Below are positions 7,469-12,962 of a stretch of 12,962 nt of DNA, in pieces. This DNA comes from Candidatus Latescibacterota bacterium (GTDB lineage: Bacteria; Latescibacterota; UBA2968; UBA8231). The position numbers and the translations under genes are program-made. The stretch covers positions 3,318-16,279 of the forward strand of contig DPVW01000459.1 of NCBI GenBank assembly GCA_003529325.1, given 5' to 3'. Positions within the stretch are counted from its first letter, which is position 1, and the number at the start of each line of letters is the position of its first letter. The notes under the pieces were generated by a model that had not been told where the DNA came from, made no database searches, and saw nothing but the letters and a program-made list of their open reading frames with translations.

Positions 7469-8365
7469 ATGCGCACCCGCCTGCAGGACATGGCCCGATC
7501 CCTGCGCTTCGCCTACCACACCCTGGTGGCGCCGTGGCCACCCTTTCTGGCGTATCTGTTCGTCGTCGCTGTGCTGGGCGCCATCATTCCCGCCGTCCAG
7601 GTCATGGCCACCAGTGGTCTCATCGACGCACTGCTGGCGGAACAGAGGCGTCGAGTCACTGCAACGTTTCGCCTATGACTTTTCCTACGTGCAGCGTTTC
7701 CTGGCCTTACAGGGGGAGGAGGAAGTGGGGGCGTCACCCCTGGCAGGTCTGTGCGAGGGCATCCGCTTTGTGAATGTGTCTTTCGCCTATCCGGGGGGCG
7801 GTGGCACCACATTACATGCTCTGAATCTGCATATCCGGTGCGGGGAAAAGATCGCTCTCGTAGGCGAGAATGGCGCCGGCAAGACCACTCTGGCGAAGCT
7901 ACTGCTCGGCCTTTACCGGCCAACGGTGGGTGCCATCCGTATCGACGGTGTGGACCTCGAGCAGCTCGGCCACACAATCTGGCGGCGCCAGGTGGGGGCC
8001 GTCTTCCAGGACTACATGGGGTATGCCTTCAGTGCCCGAGAAAACATCGGTTTCGGTTGGGGCAATGGCAGAAGCTGGCCATCGCCCGTGCGTATATGCG
8101 ACCGGCGTTGGTGCTCGTCCTCGACGAGCCGACTGCCGCACTCGACCCCTCGGGCGAGATCGATGTGTATCGTCATTTCCGCGACATGGCGGCTGGCAAA
8201 TCTGTGTTGCTCATCTCGCACCGATTGGGTTCGGCGCGTCTCGCCGATCGCATTCTCTTCCTCGCCGAAGGCCGCATCGTCTAGCAGGGCACACATGCGG
8301 CGCTGCTGCAGGCGGGGGGACGATATGCGGAGATGTTTTCGGTGCAGGCCCAGTGGTATCGGTAA
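7469..8365 (+). pseudogene. ABC exporter (fused permease-ATPase) pseudogene with two internal deletions and a nonsense codon
   Basis: Remnant of an ABC half-transporter of the MsbA/HlyB type. The 5' part (7469 to about 7645) encodes the N-terminal cytoplasmic helix and first membrane segment (FLAYLFVVAVLGAIIPAV), then jumps, out of frame, to SLQRFAYDFSYVQRFLAL, the end of the membrane domain. At least four membrane segments are missing. The ATPase domain then has Walker A GENGAGKTT (7863-7889) and the Q-loop region VFQDYMGYAFSARENIGFG. It breaks at about 8055-8062 into another frame that resumes at GQWQKLAIARA. The roughly 50-60 residues containing the helical domain and the LSG of the ABC signature are gone. 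Walker B LVLVLDEPTAAL and the His switch LLISHRL follow. A TAG at 8282 interrupts the tail, which continues in frame as QGTHAALLQAGG to the natural TAA at 8363. A normal homologue is about 600 residues. No functional transporter can be made. Confidence 0.9.
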
Positions 8366-8475
8366 TAAAGCTGGAGAGTGGTTGAAGTGCATCCGATACA
8401 GTGGATACTGGGACCCAACCAAGGTACCGCGACCCCGGGGCCCGACGAGTGCAGGCCTTAGCACGCCTCGCTCGT

Positions 8476-8499
8476 CCTCCTGACACCCAAACAAGGAGG
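8476..8499 (+). promoter_or_regulatory. Inverted repeat that could sequester a Shine-Dalgarno sequence
   Basis: CCTCCT (8476-8481) and AGGAGG (8494-8499) are exact reverse complements separated by a 12-base loop. The right arm is the core of AAGGAGGT (8493-8500), a near-perfect complement of the 16S rRNA tail. In RNA the stem would hide the ribosome binding site of the small ORF beginning at 8506, the usual arrangement of a translational switch or thermosensor. The stem is only six pairs, so chance is possible. Confidence 0.4.
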
Positions 8500-8505
8500 T
8501 TTCCG

Positions 8506-8547
8506 ATGCTGAGTATTACACGCCCGACCATGTCGAGGCAGGGCTAA
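8506..8547 (+). CDS. Possible micro-ORF of 13 codons (leader peptide or gene remnant)
   Basis: ATG at 8506 lies five bases after the strongest Shine-Dalgarno sequence in the window (AAGGAGGT). The frame encodes MLSITRPTMSRQG and stops at TAA 8545-8547. The stop lies in the loop end of a hairpin (8537-8558) and is followed by a terminator-like hairpin, as in a leader peptide or stand-alone small gene. The peptide has no recognised family, no hydrophobic segment and no run of a single amino acid that would suggest attenuation. It could equally be the first codons of a gene whose remainder has been deleted, as happened in neighbouring loci. Existence as an expressed peptide is unproven. Confidence 0.3.
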   Translation: MLSITRPTMSRQG

Positions 8548-8562
8548 CACAGCCTGCCGGGA

Positions 8563-8575
8563 TCGACAGTGTCGA
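8563..8575. repeat. 13-base palindrome
   Basis: TCGACAGTGTCGA has six-base arms around a single central base and is perfectly symmetrical. It lies between the micro-ORF and the terminator-like hairpin. Such sites can be operators for dimeric regulators; no regulator gene is in the window to pair with it. Confidence 0.4.
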
Positions 8576-8577
8576 GC

Positions 8578-8614
8578 AGAAGGGGGTCACTCTGTATGGA
8601 GTGGTCCCCTTTCT
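8578..8614 (+). terminator. Terminator-like hairpin
   Basis: Bases 8578-8592 pair with 8599-8614 across a six-base loop (TGTATG). The stem runs AGAAGGGGG/CCCCTTTCT, then CACTC/GAGTG, with one bulged base and a G-U pair. It is the strongest stem in the window. The tract after it (TACGTTGT) is not a clean U-run, so it is a good hairpin but an imperfect intrinsic terminator. It would separate any transcript of the micro-ORF or ABC remnant from the aldo/keto reductase gene. Confidence 0.5.
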
Positions 8615-8620
8615 TACGTT

Positions 8621-8630
8621 GTCACGTGAC
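8621..8630. repeat. 10-base perfect palindrome upstream of the aldo/keto reductase
   Basis: GTCACGTGAC is its own reverse complement and ends 29 bases before the aldo/keto reductase ATG, a plausible operator position. A single 10-base palindrome can also occur by chance in 13 kb. Confidence 0.3.
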
Positions 8631-8659
8631 CACCGGCAGAAACAGGAGAACGGAAACGA

Positions 8660-9589
8660 ATGGAAATGTCTTTCACGACGCTGGGTCGTACAGATCTACG
8701 CGTATCACGCGTCGGTCTGGGTGCCGGTGGACCTTCTCGTCTCGGTCGCGCACGAGGGGCCAGTCAGGTCGATGTGGAGCGTGTAATCCATCGGGCCCTG
8801 GATCTGGGGGTGAACTTCATCGATACCGCCGCCGGGTACGGGACGGAACCTGCCATCGGGGCGGCTCTGCAGAGTTTGGGGGCGCAAGATGTGATGGTGG
8901 CGACCAAGGCGGGCGTGGTTCGTGCGGGTGAGATGATGTCACCCACCCAGCTGCAGGCAGCCGTCGACGGTAGTCTGCGAGATCTGCGCCGAACCGTGCT
9001 GGACGTGTTCCAGTTTCACGCCGTCGAACCTGGCGACCTCGATGGGGTTGTAACCGAGTTGCTGCCGGTGGCCGAGCGGCTTCGCGAGCAGGGCAAGATC
9101 CGCTTTGTGGGGATCACCGAAAATCCCTCCACCGACGTCGACCAGCAGATGGCGGCGCAGGCTTGCGAGTCGGGACTGTGGGACACGGTGATGGTGCAAT
9201 ACGGAGTCTTCGATCAGCTGGCGACGCGGCGCACCCTGCCCGCTGCCCTGCGCCACGGCACGGGTACCCTGTGCATGAGTGCCGCCCGTGCTGCCCTGGT
9301 AAATGAAGAAATGCTGACTCAGGTGCTGGAACGCCTCGATGCGGGGGACCCGGAGGAGATGAGGTTTTTACTCACGGGTGCGTCGCACACGTGGGCGGAT
9401 CTGGCCTTTCGATTCGCTGCCGCGTGTGATGGGATCGACATGGTCCTCGTCGGCACGGGCAACGCCGATCACTTCGAGGCGAGTGCGCGGGCGATCCTGG
9501 CGCCGCCACTGCCGAAAGAACAGCTGCACTGGTTGACGGAGCGCTTCGGGGCGACGACGGGGAAGGTGTTATGGGAGGGCGAGAATTGA
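8660..9589 (+). CDS. Aldo/keto reductase
   Basis: A 309-residue NADPH-dependent carbonyl reductase with the AKR (beta/alpha)8 barrel. The catalytic tetrad is visible: D55 and Y60 in NFIDTAAGYG, K83 in VATKAG and H120 in FQFHAVE. The opening FTTLGRTDLRVSRVGLGAGG is the standard N-terminus of the bacterial aldose-reductase-related branch (AKR11/YajO-like). The region around residues 150-260 is divergent, and the late 'GT.N..H' segment (LVGTGNADHFEASARAI) replaces the usual 'IPG..s..q...N'. The ATG at 8660 has GGAG 11 bases upstream; a second ATG two codons on is less likely. It appears to be a single-gene transcript downstream of a terminator-like hairpin, and it converges on the CBM9-like pair with 19 bases between stops. 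The substrate is unknown, possibly a sugar or a small aldehyde. Confidence 0.94.
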   Translation: MEMSFTTLGRTDLRVSRVGLGAGGPSRLGRARGASQVDVERVIHRALDLGVNFIDTAAGYGTEPAIGAALQSLGAQDVMVATKAGVVRAGEMMSPTQLQAAVDGSLRDLRRTVLDVFQFHAVEPGDLDGVVTELLPVAERLREQGKIRFVGITENPSTDVDQQMAAQACESGLWDTVMVQYGVFDQLATRRTLPAALRHGTGTLCMSAARAALVNEEMLTQVLERLDAGDPEEMRFLLTGASHTWADLAFRFAAACDGIDMVLVGTGNADHFEASARAILAPPLPKEQLHWLTERFGATTGKVLWEGEN

Positions 9590-9608
9590 GCGCCGGCTCT
9601 TAGCTAGT

Positions 9609-10292
9609 TCAGGCGAAATGCAACGGCTGAAAGAAGGCGGGGGAGTGAAAGGATGCCTTCTCGAGCTGAATGGGCGCCCACGTACCCGAGTGCGGGTGTG
9701 ATGTGTCGCCACCACACTTATACAGATTGCCCTTCCATTCTGTACCTGCCCCTGGCCGTGGCAGATCGACGAAGTAACGACCGAATAATTCGAAAGGCAC
9801 ATGAAACTCCACCGTCCAGGTCGTCGGCTCCGTGATCTCAGGTTCGACCCGTTCCGGCAGGGAATGGGCGATGCGCAGCAATGATGCATCTGACTCGGCC
9901 AGCAGCGGATTTCGCCGCCCCCAGCCTCGCTCCGTCGTCGATGAGCAACGCCGCAGCAACAGCGTGCCGCCGCAATTCAATTCGAAATTGAAGTAGGCGT
10001 CGGTCAGCCCCATGGCGTAGGGGGACAGGAAGAACTCGACACAACTGTCATTGCTGACAGGGTCACCGAAGTTCTCGGCGACGGCGCGCACATAGCGGTC
10101 TTCGACACGGAAGATAGCGGCAAGGTAGTCGTCGTTGTAGAGCACACGCGCCTGCGTCCGTGGATGGTGTCCCGAGTCCTGCCACCGATAGAGGGCGATG
10201 TCGAGGGTGTCGGCGGCATCCCACACTGGGTGTTCCCAGTCGGCTGTAGGCGTGCCAAGAGGCTGTTGCGCGCTGCGGATCGTGTAATCCAT
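9609..10292 (-). CDS. CBM9-like carbohydrate-binding protein, downstream copy
   Basis: A 227-residue protein made of one family-9-like carbohydrate-binding (DOMON/CBM9-related) beta-sandwich. Typical segments are PRTQARVLYNDDYLAAIFRVEDRYVRA (about 44-70), DSCVEFFLSP (about 81-90), YFNFELNCGGTLLL, EPEITEPTTWTVEFHVPFELF and WKGNLYKCGGDTSHPH near the C-terminus. There is no signal peptide, no membrane segment and no attached catalytic domain, so the protein should be cytoplasmic or depend on non-classical export. Most CBM9 modules are parts of extracellular xylanases, but stand-alone members of this subgroup occur widely and lack a proven role. Its start lies 10 bases after the stop of a close paralogue. 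It ends with FFQPLHFA, shared with that paralogue. Confidence 0.85.
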   Translation of the reverse strand: MDYTIRSAQQPLGTPTADWEHPVWDAADTLDIALYRWQDSGHHPRTQARVLYNDDYLAAIFRVEDRYVRAVAENFGDPVSNDSCVEFFLSPYAMGLTDAYFNFELNCGGTLLLRRCSSTTERGWGRRNPLLAESDASLLRIAHSLPERVEPEITEPTTWTVEFHVPFELFGRYFVDLPRPGAGTEWKGNLYKCGGDTSHPHSGTWAPIQLEKASFHSPAFFQPLHFA

Positions 10293-10302
10293 CGGTTCTC
10301 TG

Positions 10303-10983
10303 TCAGGCGAAGTGGATGGGCTGAAAGTATGCGGGCTGATGGAAACTGGGACGTGGCGTGTCCACCGGTGACCAGGACCCCCAATGCGGATGGGACGTCT
10401 TGTCCCCGCACTTGTAGAAGTTGGCGCGCCACGTGGTACCTGCAGTGGGTGTCACGTCGCCAAAATAGCTGCCGAACAGGGACCATGGCACGTGGTATTC
10501 GACGGCCCAACTCGTCGGCTCGGTGAGTTCCGGTTCGACGATTTTCGGCAAGGTCTGGGCAATGCGGATCGTGGCGCCATCGGCGTCGCTGACACTTTGG
10601 CCCTGGTGACCGGCCTCTCGGTTCGACGTCGAGGGCATGCAGTGCAAAAGAATTGTGCCGCCGCAGTTTACCTCAAAATTGAAATAGGCGTCCTGCGTCG
10701 GATCGCCCGAAGGGGCAACGAAGAACTCTACGCAACTGTCACTACAGACCGAGTCGTTGAACTTCTCAGCCACGGCGCGTACGTAGCGGTCGTCGACTTC
10801 AAAACGCACGGCGAGCCAGTCATCATCCCAGAGGACACGAGCGCGCACACGGGGACGATGACCGGAGTCCTTCCACGTAAAGTGGGTGACTTCGATCTCG
10901 TCGGCGCCGGACCACAGCTTCTGGTCTACGTCGGCGGTCGGTTTACCGAGTGCTGCTGAGGCGCGTTGGATCGTGTATTCCAT
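10303..10983 (-). CDS. CBM9-like carbohydrate-binding protein, upstream copy
   Basis: A 226-residue paralogue of the following gene, well over half identical by eye along the whole length. Conserved blocks are DSGH.PR..ARVL, VDDRYVRAVAEKF, SDSCVEFF, DAYFNFEVNCGGTILL, VEPELTEP, NFYKCGDKTSHPHWGSWSPV and the terminal FQPIHFA. The start was placed at 10983 because MEYTIQ aligns exactly with MDYTIR of the other copy; the frame stays open 32 more codons upstream without similarity. No signal peptide or enzymatic domain is present. It is the first gene of a two-gene unit divergent from the SulP permease, with 107 bases between the start codons. Binding to a carbohydrate is inferred from the fold only. 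Confidence 0.86.
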   Translation of the reverse strand: MEYTIQRASAALGKPTADVDQKLWSGADEIEVTHFTWKDSGHRPRVRARVLWDDDWLAVRFEVDDRYVRAVAEKFNDSVCSDSCVEFFVAPSGDPTQDAYFNFEVNCGGTILLHCMPSTSNREAGHQGQSVSDADGATIRIAQTLPKIVEPELTEPTSWAVEYHVPWSLFGSYFGDVTPTAGTTWRANFYKCGDKTSHPHWGSWSPVDTPRPSFHQPAYFQPIHFA

Positions 10984-11000
10984 AACCGTAAACCTGCTGC

Positions 11001-11055
11001 GAAGATCCTCTTCAAGCAACTTCCTGCAGAATCGCTGAGCCTCCTCCGGATCTTC
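11001..11055. repeat. 8-base inverted repeat in the divergent CBM9/SulP control region
   Basis: GAAGATCC (11001-11008) and GGATCTTC (11048-11055) are exact reverse complements 39 bases apart. The right arm touches the predicted -35 box of the SulP gene, and the left arm lies about 20 bases before the CBM9-like start. The layout would suit a regulator that controls both directions, but the arms are short. Confidence 0.3.
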
Positions 11056-11084
11056 TTGACGGCATCTGGTGCCGCACACATTAT
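11056..11084 (+). promoter_or_regulatory. Predicted promoter of the SulP gene, implying a leaderless mRNA
   Basis: TTGACG (11056-11061) matches the -35 consensus at five of six bases. CATTAT (11079-11084) follows after a 17-base spacer. Transcription would start about 11091, which is the A of the gene's ATG, and no Shine-Dalgarno sequence precedes that ATG. The alternative -10 TATGAT (11082-11087) is closer to consensus but gives a 20-base spacer. Confidence 0.45.
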
Positions 11085-11090
11085 GATTCG

Positions 11091-12431
11091 ATGCCCGACT
11101 CGTGGAAACAGCCGGCGACGATCTGGCACAACATCGTCGTCGGTCTTGCCGTAAGTTTCGTCGCCCTCAGCCTTGGTGCCGCCTTCGGTATACTCTCCGG
11201 CCGCGGCGCTACCGCCGGCATGATCTCCGCCGGCATCATCTCCTTGATCACCGCCGTGCTCGGTGGCACACGAGTCCAGTGTTCGGGGCCCACGGCACCG
11301 ATGAGTGTCGTCGCTGCCGCCGTTGTTGGCATGGCCTTCGACCGCTTGCCCGAGATCCTCCCAGGAGCCGATCCCGAGCAGTTCATCAATCTGACGCTAC
11401 TCCTTGCGGCGGGCCTGTTGCTGCTGATGGGTGTGCTGCGTCTTGGCCCATATATCACCCTCGTACCGAATGTTGTGGTCTCCGGCTTCATGAATGGCAT
11501 CGCTTTGTTGGTGTGGGCGAGTCAGTTGCGAAAACTCTTCGGCGGTGCCACGGAGGAAGCTTTCGCCGGCCCCATATGGGCCAATACCACCGTGGCGCTT
11601 GCCACTATGGGGTTGATCTTCCTGCTGCCAGTGCTGGCTGGTCGTCTGCCCGAAGGTCTACGGCACCTGGTGCCACCACCGACCTTGTTGGCCCTGGTGA
11701 CGATGACCATGGCGGTACAGGTCCTCGGTCTCCCCCTCGGCACCATCGATGTCAGCGGCGGTCTCAGCAGTTGGGGCGAACTGGGAGATCTGGTCGGTCG
11801 CCAATGGCCACGTGACTGGTCCTCGCCGCTGCTCATGGCGGCGCTGCCATTCGCCATCCAACTGGCTGGCCTGTGTTATCTGGATACCTTGCTCACCTCC
11901 CTCGTCGTCGATCGCCTGGCTGGAGAACAGACAGCACAGAATCGCGAACTCATCGCCCAGGGCGCCGCCAACGGTGCCGTCGCCCTCGTCGGTGGGATTC
12001 CCGGGGCGCAGGCGACAATCCGCTCCGTCCTCGTCATCAAAGAGGGGGGGAATCTGCGTCTCGCCGGTGTCGCCATCGGCTTCTTCGTACTCGTGGAAAT
12101 GATGTTGCTTCGCGATCTGATCGCCATGATTCCGCATGCGGTCTTCGCCGGGATCTTGCTCAAGGTCGGCTATGACGTGTTCGATTTCGATCCTATCGTC
12201 TCCTACGTACGACGCTTTACCAGCAGCCACACGCAGGCGCCGGGGGCAATCTTCGTCGCCCACCTGGAGATGCCGCTCATCGTCGGCACGACGGTGGTCA
12301 CCTTTCTTTGGGACCTCAACGTGGCCGTCATCCTTTTCACCTGCCTGTTCTTCCTGGTCAACAAGGTGCTGCGGCCACACAATCCGATCCGCGACCTCAA
12401 ACCGGACGAACGTCTCCTGCGCGAGGACTGA
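11091..12431 (+). CDS. SulP-family anion permease lacking a STAS domain
   Basis: A 446-residue inner-membrane transporter of the SLC26/SulP family (sulfate, bicarbonate, dicarboxylates or other anions; specificity is not deducible). Features: a first hydrophobic segment at 14-36, the family signature VLGGTRVQCSGPTAPMSVV (about 56-74), a long series of hydrophobic segments consistent with 10-14 spans, and the second signature NRELIAQGAANGAVALVGGIPGAQATIRS from about residue 284. Most bacterial SulP proteins are about 550 residues and end in a cytoplasmic STAS domain. This one stops at KPDERLLRED soon after the last membrane segment (FTCLFFLVNKVL). Its stop is immediately followed by the ATG of the next gene, so the missing STAS is not simply in another frame. 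It is divergent from the CBM9-like pair. Confidence 0.92.
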   Translation: MPDSWKQPATIWHNIVVGLAVSFVALSLGAAFGILSGRGATAGMISAGIISLITAVLGGTRVQCSGPTAPMSVVAAAVVGMAFDRLPEILPGADPEQFINLTLLLAAGLLLLMGVLRLGPYITLVPNVVVSGFMNGIALLVWASQLRKLFGGATEEAFAGPIWANTTVALATMGLIFLLPVLAGRLPEGLRHLVPPPTLLALVTMTMAVQVLGLPLGTIDVSGGLSSWGELGDLVGRQWPRDWSSPLLMAALPFAIQLAGLCYLDTLLTSLVVDRLAGEQTAQNRELIAQGAANGAVALVGGIPGAQATIRSVLVIKEGGNLRLAGVAIGFFVLVEMMLLRDLIAMIPHAVFAGILLKVGYDVFDFDPIVSYVRRFTSSHTQAPGAIFVAHLEMPLIVGTTVVTFLWDLNVAVILFTCLFFLVNKVLRPHNPIRDLKPDERLLRED

Positions 12432-12698
12432 ATGACCGAGCCGACGCCTCAACCCGACCGCACGGAATTGAGTCAGGAACTGAGCCGCATGGTCGCCGCC
12501 GCGCGGCAGAAGTTTGCCGATAGCGATGGACCGCGAGAGGCCTTCGAAGCACTCGATAAAGTTCATACGGCTCGCATGAAACAGATCATCGCCGAGATCG
12601 GTTGGCCGACGATCACCAAGGTGGGCAAGGATGGCGCCTTCGATGCGTGGCTACTGGTGTAGCACGCCGACGACGAGGCGGAGTTTCAGGCTCATCAG
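12432..12698 (+). pseudogene. DUF6624-like gene, interrupted by an amber codon and truncated
   Basis: The frame begins at an ATG directly after the SulP stop (TGAATG), with GAGG nine bases upstream, and encodes 76 residues before TAG at 12660-12662. The segment ARMKQIIAEIGWPTITKVGKDGAFDAWLLV matches the core of DUF6624 proteins, in which the next residues are typically QHAD. Here the frame after the stop reads HADDEAEFQ, so the TAG stands where a CAG (Gln) is expected, a single C-to-T change. From about 12690 the DUF6624 similarity ceases, and the same frame runs into aldolase-like sequence without a stop, start codon or spacer, so the gene's 3' end has also been lost. DUF6624 proteins have no established function. 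Family assignment is from memory of the motif. Confidence 0.7.
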
Positions 12699-12962
12699 AT
12701 CACGACAGGGGTGTTGGCGACGGACCTGTTGTGGCCACGACTGGTGGAGTTTTTGCGGTTGGCGGAGATCGACTTATCTGATTGCCGATCTAACGGGTCT
12801 GGAGCGGCTGGACGAGATCGCCACGCACGAGATCACGACGGCCATGGGGATCGGGCCCTACGACCTGTCGATGGATCTGGGTGTGGGGGCGCAGATGGAT
12901 CATGCAAAGATGAAGGAAGCGATCGCCCGGATTCGGGCTGCCGCACTGCGGGCGGGAAAGAG
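12696..12962 (+). pseudogene. HpcH/HpaI family aldolase remnant (fused, frameshifted, internally deleted; runs off the window)
   Basis: Class II pyruvate-dependent aldolases of this family cleave 2-keto-3-deoxy acids to pyruvate and an aldehyde. The remnant starts at ITTGVLATDLLWPRLVEFLRLAEID (12699-12773), which resembles the family's N-terminal strand and helix but has no start codon of its own. An extra T at 12774-12775 shifts the frame to YLIADL (12775-12792), the strand normally followed by EHG and the metal and catalytic residues. Instead the sequence jumps to TGLERLDEIATHEI, then GIGPYDLSMDLG and the C-terminal helix HAKMKEAIARIRAAALRAGK. The central part, usually more than 100 residues including the catalytic His, Arg and the metal-binding Glu and Asp, is absent. 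The gene cannot be functional. The last bases at the right edge are still coding-like. Confidence 0.75.

Larger units (their letters stand above)
8366..8659. other. 294-base intergenic region with structured leader elements
   Basis: This is the longest stretch without a conventional gene. Its first 100 bases (8366-8470) show no convincing ORF, tRNA or known riboswitch that I recognise. The remainder contains, in order, an inverted repeat covering a perfect Shine-Dalgarno sequence, a 13-codon ORF, a hairpin across that ORF's stop, a 13-base palindrome, a long terminator-like hairpin and the palindrome GTCACGTGAC just upstream of the aldo/keto reductase. It lies directly after a decayed gene, so part of it may be eroded sequence. 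Confidence 0.6.

Noticed and set aside
8366..8500. Known riboswitch or tRNA-like element
   Set aside because: GC-rich pairs such as CCCCGGGGCC exist, but I recognise no conserved riboswitch core, T-loop or anticodon arm; only a covariance search could decide.
11658..12566. Minus-strand ORF of 302 codons opposite the SulP gene
   Set aside because: It is antisense to a transporter with both family signatures; its hydrophilic His/Asp/Glu-rich translation is the typical mirror of hydrophobic codons.
1..12962. CRISPR arrays, insertion sequences, phage or toxin-antitoxin genes
   Set aside because: No regularly spaced repeats, transposase motifs, terminal inverted repeats or recognisable defence domains were seen on either strand.

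Overview
The window is GC-rich, densely packed bacterial DNA (roughly 60% GC by eye, many ATGA overlaps and zero-gap junctions, Shine-Dalgarno-type starts). It has no rRNA, tRNA, transposase or CRISPR array that I can see. The gene content suggests a heterotrophic, probably environmental or host-associated bacterium: Gfo/Idh/MocA oxidoreductase, phytanoyl-CoA dioxygenase-like protein, two medium-chain dehydrogenases, enolase-superfamily dehydratase, aldo/keto reductase, CBM9-like proteins and an HpcH/HpaI aldolase remnant. This mix is familiar from uncultured marine and sponge-associated lineages such as Latescibacterota or Poribacteria, but that placement is a guess from content and not a phylogenetic result.

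Layout. 1-1792 (+): the 3' part of an M42 metallopeptidase, overlapped by a Gfo/Idh/MocA oxidoreductase. 1853-2665 (-): a PhyH-family dioxygenase, transcribed divergently from a BchC-like medium-chain dehydrogenase (2717-3694, +). 3695-6528 (-): an apparent operon reading, in transcription order, enolase-superfamily dehydratase, an endonuclease/exonuclease/phosphatase gene broken by one extra base, and a quinone-reductase-like dehydrogenase. 6608-7369 (+): a HAD hydrolase. 7469-8365 (+): an ABC exporter pseudogene with two internal deletions and a nonsense codon. 8366-8659: a structured non-coding stretch holding a 13-codon ORF behind a perfect but potentially sequestered Shine-Dalgarno sequence, several hairpins and palindromes. 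8660-9589 (+): an aldo/keto reductase. 9609-10983 (-): two tandem paralogous CBM9-like genes. 11091-12431 (+): a SulP-family permease without a STAS domain, abutting a DUF6624 gene with an in-frame amber codon, which runs without a boundary into an internally deleted and frameshifted HpcH/HpaI aldolase at the right edge.

How the genes fit together. The intact genes look like peripheral carbohydrate and organic-acid metabolism: NAD(P)-dependent sugar oxidation (Gfo/Idh, MDR, AKR), sugar-acid dehydration (enolase superfamily), a non-haem iron oxygenase, sugar-binding modules and an anion permease. A normal partner of a sugar-acid dehydratase, a 2-keto-3-deoxy-acid aldolase, is present only as a wreck at the right end.

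The most striking property is the density of gene decay in otherwise ordinary genes: four broken loci in 13 kb, with internal deletions, single-base indels and C-to-T type nonsense codons. This fits ongoing genome erosion (for example in a host-associated lineage), or alternatively assembly error in a mixed population. I see no clear case for a wholly new defence or biosynthetic system. The best candidates for something undescribed are the structured micro-ORF leader at 8470-8630 and the tandem CBM9-like pair.
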